From contig OV277858.1 of the NCBI GenBank assembly GCA_922989275.2, forward strand, positions 2,356,001 to 2,420,000: a DNA stretch of 64,000 nucleotides, in the 5' to 3' direction. This document shows, one piece after another, positions 54,205 through 64,000 of this stretch (the stretch's first letter is position 1; every line of letters starts with the position of its first letter). The notes beneath the pieces were generated by a model. The model had not been told where the DNA came from. It ran no database searches and was given only the letters and a program-made list of their open reading frames with translations. This DNA comes from Gari tellinella (Eukaryota; Mollusca; Bivalvia; Cardiida; Psammobiidae). Made by a program: the position numbers and the translations under genes.

Positions 54205-54840
54205 CAAGACTGCGCGTTCAATAAACACTTATGCCCCCGGTGGCATCCTTGACAATAATAATATTCTAAATCTTTTCTAAGTCAAAATTAGGTCACGGTC
54301 AAGATCAAACTGAGTTTGGATATTCTTGGTGAGTTGGTAATAGTCCATGTCAATAACCGTATAAGTACAAAAGCATTGTACTAGGCAGTGTTGATGCTAG
54401 ATGAAACGGTAAAATCTAGTTAACTGAGAAAGAGCCTATTTAAAATATTCTAAGTTCAAATTAAGTCAAGGTCACGGTCAAAATCAAGGTTGGGTAATAT
54501 GGGTGGATTGGTAGTGATCCAAGGTAATATCCGTATAAGTATCAACACATTGTAGTCAGTTGTGTTGATGCTAGATGAAATGGTAAAATCTAGTTTTCCA
54601 AGAAATAGCCTATCTAAATATTCTAAGTACAAATAAGGTCAAGGTCAATGTCAAAATCATGGTTTGTTGATAATGGTGGATAGGGAATGGTCCAAAGCAA
54701 TAACTGTATAAGTGTCAAAGTATTTGAGTAAGCGCTGTTGATGCTAGACGAAACGGTAACATCTACTTAACCTTGTTACGGACGCACACACGCATGGATG
54801 GACAATTACTATATGCCTCTGCATATGCCAGGGGGCATAA
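54205..54840 (+). mobile_element. Pearl-like element (copy B)
   Basis: Counterpart of 31,068-31,697, with ends ACAAGACTGCGCGTTC and ATATGCCAGGGGGCATAAAA. Confidence 0.65.
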
Positions 54841-55188
54841 AAAAGATCAACAAAAGGGTCCTAAAGAGCTCACCAGAGAAATGAGGGAGTATCACATGGT
54901 TGTTTTGGGAAGTTTTTTCTACCAATCAAGGACAAACAGCTACTTTATGACCTTTTCTCACTGATAAAAGCTTTGATGCAAATGACTTCTACATTTCTTT
55001 ACCGATTGACATCAAACTTTGCATATGCATTTAACATGAAGTGTATATGTGCATGACATGATATTTTTCAAGTGAGTTGTTTTAAGATAGGTAAAGTTAT
55101 GGCCACTGATGGGACTTGTACATTTTTGGATCCAAACCAATGCTACATTTCTGTACCAATTCATATAAAACTTTGTATATGCATAATT

Positions 55189-55641
55189 AACAAGACTGCG
55201 CGTTCAATAAACGCTTATGCCCCCGGTGGCATCCTTGACAATATATTCTGAATATTTTCTAAGTCCAAATTAGGTCAAGGTCAAGGTCAAACTGAGCTTG
55301 GGTATTACTGGTGCGTTGGTAATGGTCCAAGGCAATAACTGTATAAGTATAGAAGCAGTGTAGTAAGTAGTGTTGATGCTAGACGAAACGGTAAAATCTA
55401 GTTAACCAAGAAATAGCCCATTCAAAATATTCTAAGTCCATATTAGGTCAAGGTCAAGGTCAAAATCAAGGTTGGGTGATTATGGTGGATAGGGAATGGT
55501 CCAAGGCAACAACTGTATAAGTATCTAAGCATTTGAATAAGCGGTGTTGATGCTAGACAAAACGGTAAAATCTACTTAACCTGGTTACGGACGGACAGGA
55601 CGATTAATATATGCTCCCGCATCTGTCGATGCCGGGGACAT
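55189..55641 (+). mobile_element. Pearl-like element inserted in copy B after the duplication
   Basis: ACAAGACTGCGCGTTCAATA ... GATGCCGGGGACATAAAAA lies in a site that reads CATAATTAAAAATGAAG in copy A (32,032-32,048). There is no target duplication. The element has two core units and a short GACGGACAGGACG stretch. It is the same family as 27,364-27,836, showing that the family was still moving after the duplication. Confidence 0.8.
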
Positions 55642-55934
55642 AAAAATGAAGTGTTAATTTTCACGACCCAAATCTTCATTCCACTCTTCCAAAGAATTAC
55701 AGAGTTAAGGCCACTGGATGAGCTGGAAAACTAGACCAATCAGAAATGGTGATTCAAACCCCCAGTAGGGTTTTGTCACAAGAGGTAAATGTTTCAGGAT
55801 AAAATTGTTGTCTGGCACACAGTGCACTAATGTGCTCCCTAACTATAACAAAATGCAATAACTTCAAGCCTAATTTGGATAAAATATAACAACAAAGGTG
55901 AGTAATTCCAACAAGGGACACATTGACCCTAAAT

Positions 55935-57505
55935 CGCTCGCCTGGTACACCATGTAAAACTTGACCTATAGTGACCTAGATTATGTTTGTTTGTTTGTTT
56001 TGATTTTACGTCGCTTTCAACAGTATTTCAGTCATATCGCGACGTCCAGCTAATCACAGGTGGAAGAAGACCCCAGAAGCCCTTTATGCACTGTAACAGG
56101 CACAAATCGGCAACTGGGTAGAACTACCGACCTTCCGCAAGCCAGCTGGAAGGCTTCCCCACATGAAAAATCCGAACGACCCTACTGGGATTCGAACTCA
56201 CAGTGGTGAAGAGCTTAGTGATGTAAGTCACAGTGACTATACCGCTAGGCCACGGAGGCCCCCCACCTAGATTATGTATGAGTAGACATGACCCACAATC
56301 AACAATAGAATGTTAACAAGATGTTTCTATGAGTTGACCTAGTAACCTAGTTTTTGACCAGACACAACCCTCATTTGATTTTGACCTTGATTTGATGTAG
56401 GCAAGCATCATTCAGATCCGAGTTAACACTGGTTTTGATTTGACCTAGTGACCTAGTTTTGACCTGACATGACCCATATTATTAATTAGGCAAACATTCT
56501 ATTTTTTTTGCATTTAAAGCCATTGAGACTTGTAGCCTCTAGAGTGTTAACAAAGTTTTTCTATGATTTGACCTAGAGTAACCTAGTTTTTGACCAGACA
56601 TGACCCACATTAACACTTGACCTGGATATCAATTGGGCAAACATTATTACCAAGTGTCATGAAGATCGGATAAGTTTTGTAGCCTCTAGGGTATGAGTAA
56701 GGTTTTCCAATTATTTGACCTAGTGACTGAGTGTTTGACCAGACCTGACCCATGTTGGAACTTGACCTAGATATCAATGAGGCAAACATTTTAAGTAAGT
56801 GTCATGAAGATTGGATGAGTTTTGTAGCCTCTAAAGTGTTCACAAGGTTTTCCTATGAATTGCCCTAGTGGCTAATGACCTAGTTTTAGACCCGAACTGA
56901 CCCGCATTCAAACTTGACATAGATATCAATTAGGCAAACATTATACCCTAGTTGCATTTAAATCCAATTAGATTTGTAGCCTCTAGAGACTGTTCATAAG
57001 GTTTTCCTATGATTTGACCTAGTGACCTAGTTTTTAACTGGCCATGACCCACATTCAAACTTGACCTTGATATAAATGAGGTTAACATTTAAAAAAAATT
57101 CATTTAGATACAATGAGATTTGTAGCCTCTAGAGTGTTAACAAGGTTTTTACTATGATTTGACATAGTGACCTAGTTTTGACTGGACATGACCCACATTC
57201 GAACTTGACCTACATTTTTCAAGACAAACATTAAAACTAATTATCATGAATACCAAATGAAATGTGTAGTCCTTAGAGTGTTAAGAAGGTTTTTCTTTGA
57301 TTTGACCTAGTGACCTAGTTTTTAACCGGACATGACCCTCATTCGCACTTGACCTAGATTTCAATAAGATAAACATTGTTATCAAGTTTCATGAAGATCC
57401 AATGAAATGTGTGGCCATTTAAATGTTAACAAGCAATTGTGGACGGAGGACAGACATCCAGCGATCCTTATAGCTCACCTTGGCACTTAAGTGTCAGGTG
57501 AGCTA
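55935..57505 (+). mobile_element. Pearl-like element, GACCTAGTGACCTAG core (copy B)
   Basis: Counterpart of 32,320-33,846, with the minus-strand SINE (55,984-56,268, here with the full GGAGGCC 5' end) inside. One core unit is complete where copy A lost about 40 bp (57,075-57,115). Confidence 0.65.
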
Positions 57506-57557
57506 AAAATACTGATGACAGAGTAACAGTTCTTGAGCATGGCACTCCTAGACAATG

Positions 57558-58423
57558 CAGCGGTTTTTTTTCCTTCTTTGAATGGTACCGGGGAACGGAC
57601 CCGTTCCCAATTGGAGGTGGACCCTTCCCAATTTGGCGACCGGACCCTTCCCAATCAAAAGAAATCAAATATCGGACCCGTTCCCAATCAAAATAAACAT
57701 ATTTCCCAATTGTCAAATTACTTTTTCCCTTTAAATCATAGCAAACCATCCATATTTCAACTTATCTTTTGCTACAATGAATGTCTCGTCAAGGAAATAT
57801 ACAGAAGTTTATAATTCCGTGGTCTCGTGAATGTAAACAAAGTTACGCAACTCCATTGACATTTTTTGGGAGTATGTATAAAACAATACCAGTGATTACG
57901 GCCGAATTTCGGAAACGGTCCGGGCGAAGATTTATGCATGCCCCTTCATCGAGACTGGTTTATGTTGCGTGATCGCAAAATCCGCTGAAATTGATAAGAG
58001 TTTACAAACCCAGTCTGACTCTGTTTACCATCATTTATAAAATAGAAAACCTACAATTAAAACAATCATGAGCAATAATTCAAAGTATTACAGAATTGTT
58101 TTGAGAAAGACGATAAAGAAGAACTTGAATCTAGATCACTGCCTTAACACTCGCGAGCTTGATTGGCAGTATTCAGAGATTTTGGATTTTACCAAGTCAT
58201 CAACTCTGTCTCGGCCGCAACAGCGTCTACTGTGAGTAACACACCCAGCGTAGATTTAGTTTTTACACCATGTTTACCATAAACAGTTATAACGGTTTAG
58301 TAACTTAAATTCCCAATTTCTGCGTTGTCATCATTTCAAAACTCGTTTTTCCCAATTTGACTTGAAAAATTCCCGATCTGAGGGGTACCGGACCCGTTCC
58401 CAATTGGGTGAAAAAAAACGCTG
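57558..58423. mobile_element. 866-bp hAT-like element inserted in copy B after the duplication
   Basis: CAGCGGTTTTTTTTC and the complement of the right end CAGCGTTTTTTTTC, flanked by the duplicated CAATG (553-557 and 424-428 of the 57 and 58 kb blocks). Copy A has the single CAATG at the empty site. Subterminal copies of GGACCCGTTCCCAATTGG and shorter GACCCTTCCCAAT are packed near both ends. CAG.G ends suggest hAT; a 5-bp instead of an 8-bp duplication is less usual. No complete transposase is present. Confidence 0.75.
58068..58236 (+). CDS. Candidate captured exon inside the hAT-like element
   Basis: MSNNSKYYRIVLRKTIKKNL starts at 58,068 and remains open for about 56 codons (RELDWQYSEILDFTKSSTLS) up to TGA, which lies within a CTACT/GTGAGT consensus donor. 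It could be a remnant of the transposase gene or host sequence picked up by the element. No family recognised. Confidence 0.25.
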
Positions 58424-59345
58424 CAATGATATATACATAATCTGTATATTAAGTTTTAAGTCAATAACTCTTATACTTTGGCAAATTATTATGTTCCAGA
58501 CAAGACTACATTCGATAAAATATAATAACAAACAATAATAATACTGATGACGGAGTAACAGTTCTTATACACTGCACTCCCGGTCAATGAGATATGTCTG
58601 TATATGAAGTTTGAAGTCAATACTATGCCTGACTTTACCACAACCTCTTATGACTTTGACAGACATGACCAAACTTGTATTGAAATCAAGAGCTTTATCA
58701 GATGAGTACACATACTGACTATGAAGTTTCTATCACATGTTACTAAGTTCAAAAGTTATGACCAATGTTAAATTCAGCCTATTAAGTATTTAAATAACCT
58801 CTACATGACCTTGACCTTGAATTGAGACCAAATGCAAACTATGAAGTCTCTATCATATTTTATTGAAGTCTTTATAGATCATATGTGATTCAAAATTTAT
58901 GGTCAAGTTTCAATCTGTGAACAGACAAGCAGCGAGGACCGAAACAATTTGCCCCAACTATAAGTCATACTGGGTATCTACAAGGAGAAATACAGTATGT
59001 TTACACTAGAATATATGGTGAGCCGCATAAAATGGATCAATCAGTATTACCTGAGCTTTTTCTTTTTTTTCCCACTGTGTTACTGATCTTCCAAACTGAA
59101 ATCATCTCTTTCTGAAATTGACAAAATATGATACACATACTAACTTTAACTACATGCAACACTTTAAAAACAAGGGCCACGATGGCCCTATATTGTTCAC
59201 ATGGTACACCATGTAAAACTTGACCTATAGTGCTCTAGATTTTGACCTCACATGACCCACATTCAATCATGGCCTAGATTTTGATGAGGCAAACAATTTG
59301 AGAAAAGTTTCATTAAGATCAAATGAGATTTGTAGCTTCTAGAGC

Positions 59346-59426
59346 AGTGATTATTTTAGAAGTCAGATGAATGAGTCTCATTCTGTAAAACAATGAGTCT
59401 GACAAAAATTGAGTCCTTCAGGTGAA
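59346..59426. other. 80-bp insertion in copy B, unidentified
   Basis: AGTGATTATTTTAGAAGTCA ... GAGTCCTTCAGGTG is absent from copy A (34,812). It contains three partial repeats of GAGTCT/GAGTCC. Neither clear inverted ends nor a target duplication is seen. Confidence 0.5.
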
Positions 59427-61700
59427 AAATTTACCCTATATCCTTAGTATAACTTATTTCTTGCTTTGAAGACAGGTGACAACTTAAAGCAGGTTGAAAG
59501 TAAAGCAGATTTTGCCTTAAAGCACTTCTGTTTTACTTCAAACCTGCTTTATGGACATATGCGACCAAATGAAATCTCCGAAGGATCTTTTTTTGCCCGA
59601 TATATATGTTTTTTTCTTAATTGTTTTCGGCTCCAATTCAATGAAAACACTCACTGAATCAAAATTTAACTGAAATAAATTGATGAAACTTCTCACAATA
59701 AAAGCTATAGGTGTGAATAATAAGACAATGGTAAAAAAGAATAAGTTATAATGCTTCGTTTGAAACTACAGGCACTTATATACCTATACAAATGGCCTAA
59801 AAAAGCAGACAGCTTTTTCTATGTGTTCCGAGGTTAACGCTTATAGTTATATTCAATTTGATAAAGTTCTGGGTAATTAACTCAGCCTTATTAGATAAGA
59901 GTATTTGCTAAGTTTCACATACTTTCATTTACCAAGTACAATTTCATGGCATGCATTTAACGTTTATAATACGCAATTATTGGAGATTGTTTGAAACTGA
60001 AGGTACCTTTGGGAGGTAACTGATATGCACGATTTCGTAGAGTAACGATGCTTGATTTATCATACTTATTTAAAAGCCACCAGTGTCTCACGCATTGGTA
60101 GCATATGTCCTACTATCTGCTGGGATAAAGATGTTGCATAATATACAAGTACTGTAGAATTATTCACGGCAGTGGAAGAGTACAATAAAGGCAAACAACT
60201 TTGTTATAATTCAACTTATATCATATGGAGTAATGTGTTAATAAATGTCAGAAAAGCTTTGGGTCCATGGGATGCGCAACTTTTCAAATAATGAGTCCCT
60301 GGCAAATTTAATGAGTACAGAACTCAGGATGCACAGGTAAAAGAATCACTGCTAGTGTAAACAAGGGCCACCATGACCTTTAAAATCGCTCACCTGGTAC
60401 ACCATGTAAAACATGACCGTTAGTGACCTAGATAACGACTGAACATGACCCATAATCAACCTTTATAGTGTTAACCAGATTTTTCTAAAATTTGACCTAG
60501 TGACCTAGTTTTTGACCGGACATGACCCACATTCGAACTTGACCTGGATTTCATCAAGACAAACATTTTGATGAAGTTTCATAAAGATCCATTGAGATTT
60601 GTAGCCTCTAGAGTGTTAACAAGGTTTTTCCATGATTTGACCTAGTGACCTAGTTTTTAACCGGACATAACCCACATTCGAAATTGACCTAGATTTCAAT
60701 GAGGACAACATTCTGACTAAGTTTCATTAAGATCCATTGAGATTTGTAGCCTCTAGAGTGTTAACAAGGTTTTTCTTTGATTTAACCTAGTGACCTAGTT
60801 TTTGACCGGACATGACCCACATTTAAACTTGACCTAGATATGAATGAGGCAAACATTTTGACCAAGCTTCATGACGATACGGTGAGATTTGTAGCCTATA
60901 GAGTGTAAACAATGTTTTCCAATGATTTGACCTGACATTACCCATATTCAAACTTGACCTAGATATCAATTAGGCAAACATTCTGACTAGGTTGCATTAA
61001 ATTCCAATGAGATTTGTAGAATCTGGAGTGTTAACAAGGTTTTCTATGATTTGACCTAGTGACCTAGTTTTTGACCGAGGATGACCTATATTCAAACTTG
61101 ACCTAGATATCAATGAGCCAAACATTTTGACAGTTTCATTAAAATCCAATAAGATTTGTAGCCTCTAGAGTGTTAACAAGATTTTTCTATGATTTGACCT
61201 AATGACCTAGTTTTTGATCTGACATGACCCACAATCGTACTTGACCTAGATTTCACCAAGACAAACATTGTCATCAAGTTCCATGAAGATTGGATGAAAT
61301 TTGTAGCAGCTAGAGTGTTAACGAACCAATTGTGAACAGACAGACAGATGGACAGACGACGGACGACAGACATCCAGCGGTCCTAAAAGCTCACCTTGGC
61401 ACTTCGTGCCAGGTGAGCTAAAAATGTATTCTTATGATTTGACCCAGTGACCTATATATTGACCCGACACAACCAACATTCAACCCAGACCTAGATATCA
61501 ATAAAAAACATTTTTACCAAGTTTCATCAACATTTAAAAAGATTTTTAGCTTCTAGCTGTTAACAAATGTTGTCTGATATGATCTAGTTACCATGTTTTT
61601 GACCGGACATTTCCCATATTCATCCATGACCTAGATATAATTGAGATAAACATTTTGACCCAGTTGCATTAAAATCCGATGAGATTTGTAACCCTACATT
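59427..61700 (+). repeat. Copy-B counterparts of 34,826-38,300 (without the A-only element)
   Basis: Holds the diverged MITE-1 (59,427-59,650), the uninterrupted site CAATGGTAAAAAAG at 59,727-59,740, intron-like DNA, and the pearl-like GACCTAG element (60,359-61,424) with its 3' hairpin end. Confidence 0.7.
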
Positions 61701-61797
61701 TTGACACAAACAGATTTTTCCTTAATTTGCATTGGTTCATAATTTTTTAATAACTTTTGAAGAGTTTCGACTAAAAGAGAGATGTCAAAAAACTTAC

Positions 61798-61866
61798 CTC
61801 ATTCCTCCATCAGAGATTAGTGCTGTCCCCATAATCATACACAATTTCTTGTCATGCTTTGATGAG
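61798..61866 (-). CDS. Internal exon of unidentified minus-strand gene (copy B)
   Basis: Counterpart of 38,399-38,467 with identical splice sites. It reads SSKHDKKLCMIMGTALISDG-GM plus two bases. The substitutions keep the frame and are conservative (Ala to Ser, Ile to Leu). The upstream exons that precede it in copy A lie outside the duplicated segment and are not found between here and the end of the window. Confidence 0.45.
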
Positions 61867-62319
61867 CTAAAATAGATTAAAACTATTGGTTATGTGAGAA
61901 AAAGAACCTGTCACTAGTCGTTGTATGAGACAAACTGATCTAAACCTCGGCTAGAATAGAAAAATTATTTAGCACGCCAAGACTCGCTTAATAAGTAATA
62001 ACATTTCAATCCTAGACTCAGTCGTTACGTCATCCCATTAAACACCACAATAATGTTCATTTATTGTTCCCAATGGATTCGTTATCTAATTAACATCAAT
62101 TAATTTTACTTGTCCGTCCAGACAGATAAGGTAATCTCAACCCCCCCCCCCCCCCCCAATATTTTTGGATATCTCCGTCCGCAAGGTGAGAACAGCTTGT
62201 GTATCACAATGACTGACGGCATATCCCATAGTTTGACCACGCTTCAAGTGTGACCTAAATTTTATGAAGGACATGGCACTGACAGAATCTCATAAAGATA
62301 TAGCCAAATATGTGACTTC

Positions 62320-62560
62320 TTAAAGCCACTCGCAACCAGATGGTGCATTTGCAAAAAATAAAAGAAATTACTCAAATATATACGAAAGGATGATGATTAT
62401 CGTGCATCTGGCATTGGCAAAATATGACCAGTCTAATAACACCCTCTCGAAAAATCTTCAAATCTTAGTTTTTTTTAGATATTTTTCATCGTTTTATCCA
62501 TAGCGTCGAAAGTTGCTATAGAAATTAAGTCAGGACTCAGACATAAGCTCTGGTGAACTA
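62320..62560 (+). mobile_element. Diverged partial copy of element X (copy B)
   Basis: Counterpart of 38,950-39,190, beginning AAAGCCACTCGCAACCAGAT. Confidence 0.6.
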
Positions 62561-62683
62561 AAAATGTAATATTAAACTCAGAAAAGGAGAGATAACAGCT
62601 CAGGCATTATGATTTTCTTCAGCTGGGAATCAAATTAATCCTCATTTACACCGGGAAAAACTGTATTACTTATAAAATTTGGT

Positions 62684-63535
62684 TAGGATGTTGAGGGGTT
62701 TAAGTAGACACCAACTTATATTTTGTAAGGATGTTGGGGGGTTTAAGTAGACACCAACATATATTTAGTTAGGATGTTTGGGGGGGGTGTAAGTAGACAC
62801 CAACATATATTTGGTTAGGATGTTTCTGGGTTTAAGTAGACACCAACATATATTTGGTAAGAATGTTGGGGGGTTTAAGTAGACACCAACATATATTTGG
62901 TAAGGATGTTGGGGGGTTTAAGTAGACACCAACATATATTTGGTAAGGATGTTGGGGGGGTTTAAGTAGACACCAACATATATTTGGTAAGGATGTTGAG
63001 GGGTTCAAGTAGACACCATCATATATTTGGTTAGGATGTTTGGGGGTTAAGTAGACACCAACATATATTTGGTAAGGATGTTTGGGGGGGGCGGTTAGGT
63101 AGACACCAGTATATATTTGGTAAGGATGTTGGGGTTTTTAAGTAGACACCAACATATATTTGGTTAGGATGTTGGGGGGTTTAAGTAGACACCATCATAT
63201 ATTTGGTTAGGATGTTGGGGGGTTTAAGTAGACACTATCATATATTCCGTTAGGATGTTGGGGGGTTTAAGTAGACACCATCATATATTTGGTTAGGATG
63301 TTGGGGGGTTTAAGTAGACACCATCATATATTCCGTTAGGATGTTGGGGGGTTTAAGTAGACACCATCATATATTTGGTTAGGATGTTGGGGGGTTTAAG
63401 TAGACACCATCATATATTCCGTTAGGATGTTGGGGGGTTTAAGTAGACTAGACACCATCATATATTTGGTTAGGATGTTGGGGGATTTAAGTAGACACCA
63501 ACATTGTATATTTCGTTAGGATGATGGGGGGTTTC
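62684..63535 (+). repeat. Minisatellite, ~45-bp unit, about 18 copies
   Basis: The unit is GGTTAGGATGTTGGGGGGTT-TAAGTAGACACCAACATATATTT with small variants (TTGGTAAGG, TTCCGTTAGG, ACCATCATAT). Variants are clustered, with a higher-order alternation of TTTGGTTAGG and TTCCGTTAGG between 63,200 and 63,450. The unit resembles TTTTGTAAGGACGTTGAGGG-TTTTAAGTAGACC near the start of both duplication copies. Confidence 0.9.
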
Positions 63536-63716
63536 AAACATAATCTAACGCTTATGGTAATAATAATATACAATCTCAGTAAGTTTGAGAAAGTTTGGAT
63601 AAATACTGTGGCCTCTAGAGTGTAAACACTAAAATTGTTGACGACGGACGACTGAAGCCGGACATTCAAGGATTGCAAACAATCACCCTGATCTAGCTCA
63701 GGTGAGCTACAAAGGT
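63536..63716 (+). repeat. 3' end of a pearl-like element (CCTCTAGAGTGTAAAC type)
   Basis: Last unit, GACGACGGACGACTGAAGCC and the hairpin end ATCTAGCTCAGGTGAGCTA. Same family as the A-only element at 35,122-36,332. Confidence 0.6.
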
Positions 63717-63780
63717 TTATATAATTTGATCAAGTTTTCCAACCGGACGTCACCTACATTCAATCTTAACCTAAATTTAT

Positions 63781-64000
63781 AACAAGAGCCCCATGGGCCA
63801 TGGGGCATATTTCGCTCACCTGAGAATAGATTACAAAATGTAGATAATGATTTATGTCCAGGACGGGGTAATTTTTCCCCTGATAGGCATAATTTGAACA
63901 ATCTTGATAGAGAACCTGTAGATGATGCTATGTGCCAAGTATCTAAGATCAGGGTACTAGGGTTTTAGACAAGAAGATTTTTTAAAGTTTCCATTGAAAA
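63781..64000 (+). mobile_element. Start of a pearl-like element, cut by the window end
   Basis: AACAAGAGCCCCATGGGCCA ... TTTCGCTCACCTGAG is the complement of the right end of 17,755-19,039, followed by the matching core (CAATCTTGATAG, AGAAGATTTTTTAAAG). It continues past the window. Confidence 0.65.

Larger units (their letters stand above)
48291..62661 (+). repeat. Segmental duplication, copy B
   Basis: Direct copy of 25,957-39,290. Relative to A it contains extra segments at 48,857-49,103, 51,833-51,907, 52,246-52,730, 55,189-55,641, 57,558-58,428 and 59,346-59,426, and lacks the A-only element. Once these are removed the two backbones are almost the same length (about 12.1-12.2 kb). Confidence 0.9.

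Noticed and set aside
48291..62661. Copy B as a simple assembly duplicate of copy A
   Set aside because: Not excluded, but the seven private insertions, scattered substitutions, distinct flanks and 9 kb of unique sequence between the copies favour a real duplication or at least two diverged haplotypes.

Overview
The window looks like nuclear DNA from an invertebrate animal, most likely a bivalve mollusc. The DNA is AT-rich, has almost no long open frames, and carries short candidate exons with GT-AG splice sites. It is full of tandem-core repeats of the 'pearl'/Helitron-like kind, with GACCTAGTGACCTAG or AAGGTCAAGGTCAAA core motifs, ACGG/ACAG microsatellites and GCTCACC hairpin ends, plus tRNA-headed SINEs known from clams and mussels. 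The species cannot be told from the sequence. There is no bacterial operon, CRISPR array or intact rRNA locus.

Layout. 0-5 kb: one exon resembling a core-1 beta-1,3-galactosyltransferase (minus strand), a 490-bp polypurine tract, and a decayed Polinton/adintovirus-like packaging-ATPase relic beside a C2H2 finger. 5-10 kb: mostly anonymous DNA with one tRNA-Glu-like sequence. 10-12.2 kb: a 5'-truncated CR1/L2-type LINE with a 438-codon reverse-transcriptase frame and its 3' tail. 13-25 kb: a promoter-like first exon, two tRNA-Thr-like copies, a second LINE fragment, a nest of TTAA-flanked non-autonomous transposons inserted into each other, and several candidate minus-strand exons. 42-47.4 kb: a strikingly GC-rich 962-bp terminal-inverted-repeat element, then a 4.2-kb inverted-repeat interval holding a 188-bp satellite and a 5S-rRNA-like sequence.

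The main feature is a large direct segmental duplication. Copy A (about 25,957-39,290) and copy B (about 48,291-62,661) share roughly 12 kb of near-identical sequence separated by 9 kb. Each copy has gained its own transposons since the split. Copy B gained a TTAA MITE, a 63-bp LINE/SINE tail with a 12-bp target duplication, a 484-bp element with 22-bp inverted repeats, a pearl-like element and an 866-bp hAT-like element. Copy A gained a 1.2-kb pearl-like element. Because the other copy keeps the empty site, the exact ends and target preferences of these families can be read directly.

A minus-strand gene of unknown function can be assembled across copy A and the unique DNA to its right: six short exons (43.48, 39.78, 39.59, 38.47, 30.62 and 29.72 kb) with good splice sites and compatible phases, using one alternative junction between exons 3 and 4. 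Copy B carries only its last three exons. There the 484-bp element sits in the terminal exon and replaces a short C-terminal end with about 80 further codons. All gene models are read by eye; no similarity search or transcript data were available.
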